A DNA stretch of 52,882 bases from an uncultured Oscillospiraceae bacterium (lineage in GTDB: Bacteria > Bacillota > Clostridia > Oscillospirales > Oscillospiraceae). The notes under the pieces are model-generated. The model did not search any database, was not told where the DNA came from, and was given only the letters and a program-made list of their open reading frames with translations. Positions within the stretch are counted from its first letter, which is position 1, and every line of letters starts with the position of its first letter. The translations under genes and the position numbers were made by a program. The stretch is from positions 1 through 52,882 of the forward strand of contig CAKSWA010000009.1 in assembly GCA_934511165.1 (NCBI GenBank), in the 5' to 3' direction. Of the stretch, positions 15,414-23,600 are shown piece by piece.

Positions 15414-15451
15414 ACGGCTCTTCCGCCTCGCGGCGGGAGGGCCGTTTTACT
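15414..15451 (+). terminator. Terminator of the yedE-tusA transcript
   Basis: ACGGC...CCGCC-TCGC-GGCGG...GCCGT hairpin with one or two mismatches (15414-15446), followed by TTTTACTT. Confidence 0.65.
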
Positions 15452-15457
15452 TGTCAC

Positions 15458-15580
15458 AAACCCCTCAGCCTCGCAAGCTCGGCAGCTCCCCTATTAGGGG
15501 CGCCAAGTGAGTTTTTCGATAACCATCTTGCCTCCCCTATCAGGGGAGGTGGCGCGGCACAGCCGCGACGGAAGGGTTTT
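15458..15580. repeat. MITE-like palindromic intergenic repeat
   Basis: A 123-base non-coding element with imperfect terminal inverted repeats, AAACCCCTCAGCC at the left and CGACGGAAGGGTTTT at the right. Internal hairpins CTCCCCTATTAGGGG and CCTCCCCTATCAGGGGAGG flank a short unique middle. This layout resembles dispersed elements known from gut Clostridia. Only this copy is in the window. It lies between a terminator and the next promoter, so it interrupts nothing. Confidence 0.75.
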
Positions 15581-15626
15581 CCCGCCGCTGATCTCTCTGC
15601 CATATTCCGCCAATCGCCGCCAAAAC

Positions 15627-15655
15627 TTGACCAATACAGCAAAGTCTGATAGAAT
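15627..15655 (+). promoter_or_regulatory. Sigma-A promoter of the SH3-domain protein gene
   Basis: TTGACC (15627-15632), a 17-base spacer and TAGAAT (15650-15655), 37 bases before the ATG. Confidence 0.65.
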
Positions 15656-15692
15656 AGCATGAATTTCCTGTGAGTGATAAGGAGGCTATTTC

Positions 15693-16430
15693 ATGCCGCG
15701 AGATTATCTGGAATACGATGACGAGCCGCAGGAGTCCTACCGCAACCCGCTCAAGCCGTTTCTGATCGCGCTTGTCGTGCTCCTTCTTCTGTTTGCCGTT
15801 ATTATCGTTCTGCTTTATATGCGCCTGCAAACCGCGAATACCCGCGCCGAAACGCTCTCGCAGGAGCTGACCGTTGTACAGACGCAGCTTGACGATCTCC
15901 GCGCCCAGCAGGCCGCGGCGACCGAAGCGCCGACGCCGACGCCGGAACCGACACCCACGCCGGAGCCGACGCCGGAACCCACTGCCACGCCCGAACCGAC
16001 CCCGGAACCGACGCCCACCCCCGCGCCGCTTCTGCGCGACACGGTCACGGAGGAGATGCTTGGCTATGTCTACCGCCCGGCGGACGAGTTCTGGTATGAC
16101 GAGGCGAAGAACGCCGCCGTCATCCCGTTCATGCTCTCCGTACACTACGGCCCCGGCATGGACTGGGGCGAGAACATGGCGCTCAACATGGGCGATACGG
16201 TAGAACTGCTCGCCAAGCAGAACGGCTGGGTGCTTCTTCGCACCGCCGACGGCCGCTACGGCTGGGCTGCAAGCGAGCTTCTGCGCGAAACGACCGACGA
16301 CGCCGCAGCGACGGCAGTGCCCGAAGCCCCGGCCAACGGCGGCACAACGGTTGTTCCCCCTGCCCCCGCAACGGCGGCTCCCTCTCCCACGCCGGACTAT
16401 ACCGAGGTCTCCAACCCCGATCTCAAATAA
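15693..16430 (+). CDS. Membrane-anchored SH3-domain protein with PT/PE-rich linker
   Basis: A 245-residue protein: short acidic cytoplasmic N-terminus, one transmembrane helix (about 22-44), a short coiled-coil (TANTRAETLSQELTVVQTQL region, about 48-72), then a TPTPEP-type low-complexity linker (about 78-112). A folded domain (about 115-200) follows, with an SH3b-like part (VHYGPGMDWGENMALNMGDT, ALLAKQNGWVLLR-like strands, YGWAASELL). A second Pro/Ala/Thr tail ends the chain. It is probably an extracellular wall-contacting protein; partners are unknown. It has its own promoter and terminator, so it is monocistronic. Confidence 0.75.
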   Translation: MPRDYLEYDDEPQESYRNPLKPFLIALVVLLLLFAVIIVLLYMRLQTANTRAETLSQELTVVQTQLDDLRAQQAAATEAPTPTPEPTPTPEPTPEPTATPEPTPEPTPTPAPLLRDTVTEEMLGYVYRPADEFWYDEAKNAAVIPFMLSVHYGPGMDWGENMALNMGDTVELLAKQNGWVLLRTADGRYGWAASELLRETTDDAAATAVPEAPANGGTTVVPPAPATAAPSPTPDYTEVSNPDLK

Positions 16431-16436
16431 CCGAAA

Positions 16437-16480
16437 AGAAAAATGCCTCTTCCTGCTATGCGCAGGGAGAGGCATTTTTC
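16437..16480. terminator. Bidirectional terminator between SH3 protein and cbiL
   Basis: A long hairpin with arms AAAAATGCCTCT and AGAGGCATTTTT, plus further CCTG/CAGG pairing, flanked by A and T runs. It serves the rightward SH3-protein gene and the leftward corrinoid operon that ends at 16522. Confidence 0.85.
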
Positions 16481-16521
16481 TTTATGCCGGGCAAAGCCGG
16501 GGAGGCGTCGGCTCCGCCCTT

Positions 16522-17229
16522 TTATTCTTTGTTTGTATCCGGGACGATCACGGTGGCAAAATAGCTGATCTTCTCCGGGAGACCGGTCATGGTTTCAAAA
16601 ACCTGCTGCGTGGGCAGCCCGCAGTCGGCAACCATGGCGGACGCTTCCGCGAGGCCGTGCCGCGAAAGCGCCGCAGCGGTCTCGCCGATGGCTTTGCCGG
16701 ACTTCATCAGCACCTTCGTTCCCGGCAGCGCAAGCGCGGCGTCAAGATCGGATGCCCCGGCGGGATAGATGTGCAGCGGCTGCTCCATTTCCGTGAGACT
16801 CCGCCCCAGCACCGCAGCCACGGCGCAAAAGCTCGCCACACCGGGGATCATCCGCGTATCGTATCCCCGGCGGCGCAGCACGTCGAGCACATAGTACGCC
16901 GTCGCGTAAATCGAAACATCGCCGAGATTCACCATGGCCGTGTCCCGCCCGGCGTCGAGCTCGCGCGCGATGCTGTCCGCAGCGCGCTCGTACCCCTGCG
17001 CACGGACGGACGCCTCGCGGGACATGGCGAACTCCAGCGGCAAAACGGTTTTCCCATCAAGCGCAGCGGCGCCGCGCACGATGGAGAGCGCGAGCATCTC
17101 GCCGGAGGCGGTGCGCGGCGCGGCGATCACGGGGCATGCCTCCAGCACGGCGCACGCCTCGCGCGTCATCCACATGGGATTGCCGGGGCCGACGCCCACG
17201 GCGTAAAAGGTTCCTTTTTCTGCGCTCAC
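16522..17229 (-). CDS. cbiL: Cobalt-factor II / precorrin-2 C20-methyltransferase
   Basis: A tetrapyrrole SAM methyltransferase (235 residues) that methylates C20 of the corrin precursor, the first committed ring methylation after precorrin-2. It shows the family SAM loop FYAVGVGPGNPMWMTREA, then MVNLGDVSIYATAYYVLDVL and GYDTRMIPGVASFCAVAA. The GTG at 17229 overlaps the ATPase stop as GTGA and starts right at the conserved N-terminus. All other corrin-ring genes are in a separate operon at 26.4-37.5 kb; cbiL alone is placed at the end of the riboswitch-controlled uptake operon. Confidence 0.9.
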   Translation of the reverse strand: MSAEKGTFYAVGVGPGNPMWMTREACAVLEACPVIAAPRTASGEMLALSIVRGAAALDGKTVLPLEFAMSREASVRAQGYERAADSIARELDAGRDTAMVNLGDVSIYATAYYVLDVLRRRGYDTRMIPGVASFCAVAAVLGRSLTEMEQPLHIYPAGASDLDAALALPGTKVLMKSGKAIGETAAALSRHGLAEASAMVADCGLPTQQVFETMTGLPEKISYFATVIVPDTNKE

Positions 17230-18347
17230 AGCGTCCACCCTTCCTTTTTCGCATCGAGAACGGCGAGCCCCGCGGCCTTTGCGCGCGCAAGGAGCGGCGT
17301 ATTCGGCTCCCGGGCGGCGTCTCCCGCAAGGAGAATTTTGTCGCAGCGGCACATCCTGTCAAAGGCCCGGTCATACACCGTCTCGTCGATCGCGGCAAAC
17401 GCCGGAACGGAGACCGTCTCCGCGGCGAGGAGCCGAGCAAGCCGGTAGTCCACGTCGTTTTCATAGAGCACGCCGGTGGCGAACGGGACGTTCTCGCGCT
17501 GCAGCTTCCGGTAGACGGGAATGCCCGTCCCCGCGCCCGCGAGCACAAACACCTCCGGCGTATCCCCGGCGGGCTTTTTGAGCTCAATGCTGCCGAAGAG
17601 TGGATCGAAGTAGCCGTCCTCAATGTCGTAGAGCTTTCGGATGGCCTGCTCTTCAAACACCTCGCCGGGCGCGCCGTAGCCGAACTGTGTATCGCCCTTC
17701 ACGGTGAGAATGCGGTCGGCCACCTTCTCCGCGAGATCAATCTCGTGGAGCGACATGAGAACCGTAATGTTCTTTTTGCGCGCCATGCGCGTGAGGATGG
17801 TGAGCAGATCGAGCTTATGCCGCACGTCGAGAAACGATGTCGGCTCATCGAGCAGTATCATCTCCGGCTGCTGGGCAATGGCGCGCGCGAGCAGCACGCG
17901 CTGGCGCTGGCCGTCGCTGATGGCGTTAAAGTCTCGCTCGGCGAGATCGAGCGCGTGGACGGTCTCCATGGCTTCGTCCACGATGCGCTGATCCTCGCCG
18001 CGGAGCACACCGAGCCGCCCGGTGTACGGGTACCGGCCGGTGGCGACAACGTCGCGGCAGGTAGTGAGCTCCACCTTGATGCGCTCCGTGAGGATCACGG
18101 CGAGCTTTTTGGAGAGCTCGCGGTAGGTGATCGTCTGCATATCCCGGCCTTCGAGATAGATTTTTCCGTTTATCGGCTCCAGATCGCGCGCGATCGTTTT
18201 GAGCAGCGTAGACTTGCCCGCGCCGTTCGGCCCGATAAGCGCGATGATCTCGCCCTTGCGTACCTTTACGGAGATATCGCGGATGACCGGCACCTTGCAG
18301 TAGCCGATCGTGAGATCGTCGATAACAAAATAGGGAGAATCCGTCAT
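17226..18347 (-). CDS. Corrinoid-type ABC transporter ATPase with C-terminal extra domain
   Basis: A BtuD/FecE-class ATPase (373 residues). The nucleotide-binding domain has Walker A GPNGAGKST near residue 39, the signature variant SDGQRQRV (usually SGGQ), Walker B MILLDEPTSFLD and a switch His in MSLHEIDLAE. Family members end near residue 255. Here about 115 more residues follow (VFVLAGAGTGIPVYRKLQRE to the C-terminus) with a Rossmann-like beta-alpha pattern and a Cys pair (MCRCDK), perhaps a regulatory domain. ATG 18347 overlaps the permease stop as ATGA with GGGGGGACGG upstream. Operon position behind a B12 riboswitch points to corrinoid import. Confidence 0.88.
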   Translation of the reverse strand: MTDSPYFVIDDLTIGYCKVPVIRDISVKVRKGEIIALIGPNGAGKSTLLKTIARDLEPINGKIYLEGRDMQTITYRELSKKLAVILTERIKVELTTCRDVVATGRYPYTGRLGVLRGEDQRIVDEAMETVHALDLAERDFNAISDGQRQRVLLARAIAQQPEMILLDEPTSFLDVRHKLDLLTILTRMARKKNITVLMSLHEIDLAEKVADRILTVKGDTQFGYGAPGEVFEEQAIRKLYDIEDGYFDPLFGSIELKKPAGDTPEVFVLAGAGTGIPVYRKLQRENVPFATGVLYENDVDYRLARLLAAETVSVPAFAAIDETVYDRAFDRMCRCDKILLAGDAAREPNTPLLARAKAAGLAVLDAKKEGWTL

Positions 18348-19420
18348 TTCCGTCCCCCCTTCCGGCGCAGCATCATGTAAATGACGACCGGCGCGCCGAA
18401 AATGGATGTAACGGTGCTGATGTTCAGCTCCGTCGGCGCGAAGGCGGTGCGCGCGATCAGATCGCACAGCATGCAGAATACGCCGCCGCCCAAAAAAGTG
18501 GCCGGGATGACCACGAGCGGTTTGGATGTATTCAGACAGTGCCGGATGAGAAACGGCACGGCGATGCCCACGAACGAGATCGGCCCGGCGAACGCCGTCA
18601 CCGTGGCGGAGAGAACGCTGGAAAGAATGATCAGCGCCGTGCGGAACGCCTTGATGTTCACGCCCATGCTCTGGGCATACGCCTCGCCGAGCTGGTAGGC
18701 GCCGATGGGCTTTGACATAAAGAACGTGATGCCGCCGGAGATGCCGACGACCGTGGCCGCCACGCCGACGTTGCTCCAGTTCATGCCGGAAAAGCTGCCC
18801 TTGGACCAGTTATGCAGGTTCACGATGTCGGAATCCGCCGCAAATGTCACGGTGAAGTCCGTGATGGCGGTGCAGATGTAGCCGATCATGATACCGGCAA
18901 CGAGCAGCGTGGACATACTCGGGATGCGCCGGGAGAAGAGCAGGATAAACCCCACCGAGAGCAGCGAGCCGACAAACGCCGCAAGGATCAGCGTATACGA
19001 CGACACAACGCCGAAGAGCTGGATAAAATAGATCATCGCAAACGCAACGACCATCTTCGCGCCGCTCGATATGCCGAGCACGAACGGCCCGGCGATCGGG
19101 TTTTCAAAAAACGTCTGCAGCAGAAAGCCCGAGAGCGAAAGCGCGCCGCCGAGGATCGCCGCCATCAGAATGCGCGGCAGGCGGATCTTCCAGATGATGT
19201 TCACCTCTGTGGGGCTGCCGGTTTTGGTGAACAGTATCTCCACGATCCGTTCGAGCGGAATGGGGATGTTGCCGATGTTGATGTTCAGCACCGTGATCAG
19301 GCAGAATGCCGCGATGAGCACGATGAACACCAGCGCATACCGGGCGCGCCGCCGCGCCTGATGCACGAGATACGCCCCGGCTTGCGCCGGGGCGGTATTA
19401 ATAGGTCTTTTCTCGCTCAT
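18344..19420 (-). CDS. Corrinoid-type ABC transporter permease (FecCD/BtuC family)
   Basis: A 358-residue permease with about ten transmembrane helices. FecCD family features include IWKIRLPRILMAAILGGALSLSG near residue 75, QTFFENPIAGPFVLGISSGA near 110, and the late SFVGIAVPFLIRHCLN near 290, a BtuD-contact region. The hydrophilic N-terminus of about 28 residues is cytoplasmic. The ATG sits three bases after the lipoprotein stop with no strong ribosome site, so coupling is likely. The family carries iron-siderophore, haem or cobalamin; the riboswitch and cbiL in the same operon favour a corrinoid. Confidence 0.9.
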   Translation of the reverse strand: MSEKRPINTAPAQAGAYLVHQARRRARYALVFIVLIAAFCLITVLNINIGNIPIPLERIVEILFTKTGSPTEVNIIWKIRLPRILMAAILGGALSLSGFLLQTFFENPIAGPFVLGISSGAKMVVAFAMIYFIQLFGVVSSYTLILAAFVGSLLSVGFILLFSRRIPSMSTLLVAGIMIGYICTAITDFTVTFAADSDIVNLHNWSKGSFSGMNWSNVGVAATVVGISGGITFFMSKPIGAYQLGEAYAQSMGVNIKAFRTALIILSSVLSATVTAFAGPISFVGIAVPFLIRHCLNTSKPLVVIPATFLGGGVFCMLCDLIARTAFAPTELNISTVTSIFGAPVVIYMMLRRKGGRK

Positions 19421-19423
19421 GGG

Positions 19424-20644
19424 TCAGGAAACGCGCGTGAGGAACGTCATGTCGCTCTCCGCGCCGCCGGTGAGAACGAGATGGATGTCCTGGATCATTT
19501 CGCCCACGATATCCGTCGCCTGATAGAACGACTTGCCCGTGCACCAGACGTTGCCCTCCTTCACGGCCTTGAAGTCGGCAAACAGGGCGTCTTTCGCAAG
19601 GAGCTCATCGATGCTCGAAATAGGCGCATCAATGGAGGCGTTATAAATGAGCACATCGGCATCCACGGCGTTGCCGTAGAACGTCTCCATGGTGACGGAG
19701 ATGGAGGTGTTCGTCTGGTCTGTCACAAAATCCGCAAAGGCATAGTGGCCGCCCGCGAGCTCAATCATCTTGGGGATATAGTCGGTGGGCTTGCGGATGA
19801 CAACGGAGCCGTCGGAGTTTACAAAGAAGAACGCCACGGTCTTGCCGGTGTTCTCAAAGCCTTCGAGCTGCGTAATGATGTCCGCCTGCTTATCGAAGAA
19901 CGCTTCGGCCTCGGCATCCTTCCCGACGAGCGCGGCATAAAGCTTGATCCATTCGGTGCGGCCGAGCGGATGCGCCTCATAGCTGGAGCGGTCAACCAGC
20001 ACGGGAATGCCGAGATCCTCGATCATCTCTTTGACCTTGGGCGTGTGGTAGATCATCGTGGACTCGATCGCGAGATCGCAGTCCTCGTTAATGAGGCGCT
20101 CATAGTCGGGCTCGCTGTACTTGCCGGCGAATTCGATGTCGCCGCGCTGCATCGCTTCCACGGCGGAATCGATATACCAGCCGGACTCGCGCGTGCCGGT
20201 GAGGCGGATGTGGTCAAGCGCATCCACGGCAGAGAAGAGCGACATGGCGGAGGTCGCCGCAAGATAGATGGTATCGATGGGCTGCTGAAGCACCGTAATG
20301 GTGCTTTCGACATTCGCCGGAACCGCCGCGCCCTCCGGCACGACGAGATAGTCCGCATCGCCGTCGATGTGGATGAGCGTATAGCCGCCCTCATAGCGGA
20401 AGAGGCGGAATACCGTGGCGTATTTGAGCGCCGTCTCCTCCGTAAAGGTCAGCCCTTCGATGACCGGCGCATCGGCCGGAGCCGCGGTGGTATCCTCCGC
20501 CGCGGGGGTCTCGGCTGCGGTCTGCGCGGGAGCCTCGGTCACCTCGGTGCCGGCGGGAGCTGTGCTCCCGCCGCAGCCGGCCATGGTCAAAAGAAGTGCC
20601 AGCGCCAGAAGAAGCGCCGAAATTCTCTTTGTCGTGTGTTTCAT
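19424..20644 (-). CDS. Corrinoid-type ABC transporter substrate-binding lipoprotein
   Basis: A 406-residue class III binding lipoprotein. Signal peptide and lipobox end in TMAGC with Cys24 as the lipidated residue, then an Ala/Thr/Glu-rich spacer to about residue 60. The N-lobe (VFRLFRYEGGYTLIHI to DLAIESTMIYHTPKVKEMI) is joined by the long backbone helix near residues 235-260 (TEWIKLYAALVGKDAEAEAFF) to the C-lobe. Its N-lobe and helix are clearly homologous to the last 280 residues of the giant protein encoded immediately upstream (three bases away). GGGAGG inside that gene's end is its ribosome site. The ligand is inferred to be a corrinoid from the operon. Confidence 0.87.
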   Translation of the reverse strand: MKHTTKRISALLLALALLLTMAGCGGSTAPAGTEVTEAPAQTAAETPAAEDTTAAPADAPVIEGLTFTEETALKYATVFRLFRYEGGYTLIHIDGDADYLVVPEGAAVPANVESTITVLQQPIDTIYLAATSAMSLFSAVDALDHIRLTGTRESGWYIDSAVEAMQRGDIEFAGKYSEPDYERLINEDCDLAIESTMIYHTPKVKEMIEDLGIPVLVDRSSYEAHPLGRTEWIKLYAALVGKDAEAEAFFDKQADIITQLEGFENTGKTVAFFFVNSDGSVVIRKPTDYIPKMIELAGGHYAFADFVTDQTNTSISVTMETFYGNAVDADVLIYNASIDAPISSIDELLAKDALFADFKAVKEGNVWCTGKSFYQATDIVGEMIQDIHLVLTGGAESDMTFLTRVS

Positions 20645-20647
20645 TCG

Positions 20648-23600
20648 TTAACCCTCCCGGGAGGTAATTTCGCGGATCATGCGGTTGGCCGTCGTCTCGT
20701 CGCCGAGCAGGATGCCGTAGAGATTCAGCCAGTCGGCCTGCGCGAGAGCGTCGGCCTCGTCGGCGGAGCGGTCGATGAGCATCGGGATGTCCAGCACGGC
20801 GAAGCGGTCGGCCAGATCATACAGGCGGTCGCGGTATTCCACCGCCGTCAGCTCTTCGGCGTCGGCGGGGGCGGTTTCCTTGCGCGCTTTGAGCGTTTCC
20901 TCGCTCAGCGGCAGGAGCTTGCCGGAGGTCAGCACGAGATCGGTCTCGTTCTTCACGAGCAGCTTGTACTCGGGCTTATCCCATGTGCCGCCATAGAGCG
21001 TGCTGCCGTCGGTGAGCGCCGCGGCGAGCGTTTCGTTCTCGCTCTTCTCCGCGCCGAACACCTTGACGAGATGGAGCGCTTCAAAGATATCGAGCGTATC
21101 GACGGGCGTCTCGTCCATCACATACAGGCTCTTCACCGGCAGCGTCACGATGATGAGCTGCTTTTCGAGACCTGCGGGGAGCTCCGTTCCTTCGGGGACG
21201 AGCAGGTAGCGCAGAACGTTCTGCTTATAAAGCTCGGCGACATAGTCAGCCTTGATCTGCGCGTTGTCGGTGCTCTCTTCCTCGGCAACGATCTCCTCGG
21301 TGCTCTCGGCCGCGGCGGCCTTGTCCGCCTTTTCGATTTCGGCCTTCGCCTTCTCGGTATCGAGCACCGTGCCGCTCACAACATCGATCTCCGCGAGAAC
21401 GATATCGCCCTCATAGCGGAAGAGCTTGAGATACTGTGCGTGGTCGAGCTTGATCTCTTCCTTGAACGTGAGACCCATGATCTCCGGCGCTTCGGTGCTG
21501 AGCGTGTCGGTGTTGTTGTCCTTCTGGTTGTTGGCGTTCGTCTTGAGCTGCACGAAGATGATGTACTCAATCTCGTGCGCAGAGGACATCTTCGTCGTCA
21601 TGCCGAGAATGCGGTTGTTCTTATTGAGCTCCACGGGGATCGTGAACGTGCAGCCGTCGTTGGAGTAGTACGTGTTGCCGGAAGCCTTCACGTAGGAGAA
21701 CTGCGGCGGGTTGCCGCTGCTGCTCACAAAGCGGATGGTGGCATACGCCTGGCCGTTTTTCACCGTGACCTTATCGCACACGATGCGCGTGCGGCCGGAG
21801 CCGCCGGAGAAGGAGAAGCTGTCGGGGGCGTAGGTGCCGTCCTTGAGCGTTGTGCTGTTGTTCACGCGGGAGGTGGAGCCGGTCGCGTCCGTCTCGTGGT
21901 CGGATTCATCGTCCGGCTTCGTGGGATCGGTCGGGACGGGCGTCGGGGTCGGGGTCGGCGTGGGATTCGGATCGACAGGGTCGGTCGCGTCACCGATCTT
22001 CTTGAGGCTGCTCGCATCGAACGTGACCGTGCGGTCGTACCAGATGTTGTTCTTCAGGCTGTGCGAGGAAATCGTAATGGGCTTGTCGAGCTCGGAGACG
22101 GGGATGGTGTAGGTATACTTGCCGTTCTCGTCCACGGCGAAGGGCACCCAGTTGTCCTTGTCGTTTGCGGCCTCTTCGCCGGTGCCGGGGTAGAGATAAT
22201 CGTAGCCGGTGCCGCCGAGCGTCAGCGTGGCCATGATCGCGCCGTTTACAATGTTGAGCTTCGTGTCAACGATCTTGAACATGGCCGCACCGCATTCCGC
22301 CGTCACGGAATACTGGCCGTCCTCAGCGGTGCGCTTGAGGTTTTCGAGATCCAGCGTGATGCTGCGGTCGTACCACTTGTCGTTCTTCTGGCTGTGGGAG
22401 GTGACGGCCAGCGGGTTCGTCAGCTTGTCCACCGTGATGGTGTAGGTGTGCCAATCGTCGCGCGTCTCGCCGTCGATCGTGCCGCTCACGACCTTCGCGG
22501 CCGCCCACTCGCTTCTATCGACCGCATCGGCCTGCGTGCCGGTGCCGGGGTAGAGGTAATCGTAGCTGGTGCCGTTGAGCGTCAGCGTCACTTCATACTT
22601 GCCGTCCTTGGCCGTGATGACAACGCGGCGGACCTTGAACATGGCCGCGCCGGTCTCGGCGGTGGTGTAGTAGGTGCCGCCGTCCTTGATGACCGAGCTC
22701 GGATCGCTCGGATCGACCGGATCGGGATCGGTCGCGCCGCCGATGCGGGGCAGATAGCGCGGGATGAGCAGATAGTCCTGCTTGGTGCTCCACTTTCCAT
22801 TCTTGTCGCAGCTCACAAACGGAATTTTCTCCGCAAGAGCGTTCTTCGGCAGCGTGACGGAGAAGTAGCGGTAGCTGTAAGCCTCGTCTGGATTGAGGAT
22901 CTCGGCGGAAACAGCATTTTTGTCGCGCGTCGCCTCGTCGTCGGTCACGGAGCCGAAATACAGCTTGCTGTAGCCGCTGCTGCGCGTGACATACTTGATC
23001 GTGATGGTGTCGCCGGACACAGTCAGCGTCGCGCCCGCGTCGACCGGAATGCCGCCGTTCTGAGGGTAGGCATAGCCGAAGAGATCGTACACGCCGTCGG
23101 TAAAGGCGGAGGCGTCAAACGTGCCGTTGAAGTTGGGAACATTCAGGAAGTAGGACTGCGAGGTATCCCACGTGCCGTCCGAATAGCCGAGCACGGCGGG
23201 CGTGTAGGAGCCCTGCCGTTCGGCGTTCACGGTGTAGACAAACGTTGTAGTGCCGTCGCCGTTCACGGTGCCGGTGACATAGCCGGATTTATCCTTATCG
23301 CTGCGGTCGCCGAGATACAGCTTGTCCGCCGTCTTGGAGGCATAGGCTGTGCCGGTAATCGTGCAGTAGACCTTGCCGTTGAGCAGCATGGCCGAGGACG
23401 AGGTGATCTTGAAGCTCTGCTCCACCTGGCTGCCGCCGGAAAGCATGCGGATACCGGCGTCGGGGAGATTTTCGCCCGGGTCGCCCGCGTCCGCCGGAAT
23501 GTTGATATATAGATTGGCTTTGGTGTACCAGCTGCTGCCGTCCGGCTTGCCGAGGCAGACCGGATTCCTGCCGCCGCGGTACGAAAGCGGCAGTTCAAAC

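Noticed and set aside
15399..15460. Possibility that the TusA-like gene is a YedF gene broken by a stop codon or a selenocysteine UGA
   Set aside because: The stop is TAA, and the following sequence is a terminator hairpin and a repeat element with no DsrE-like coding continuation in any frame.
15920..16030. Short-period repeats that might suggest a CRISPR or satellite array
   Set aside because: They encode the TPTPEP linker of the SH3-domain protein in frame, with no spacers. No CRISPR array or cas gene was seen anywhere in the window.
18812..23512. A 1,566-codon open frame on the plus strand through the ABC transporter and giant-protein genes
   Set aside because: It is antisense to well-supported genes with recognisable families. 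Its product is Arg/His/Gly/Val-rich without domains, and the frame is open only because of GC-rich third positions on the other strand.
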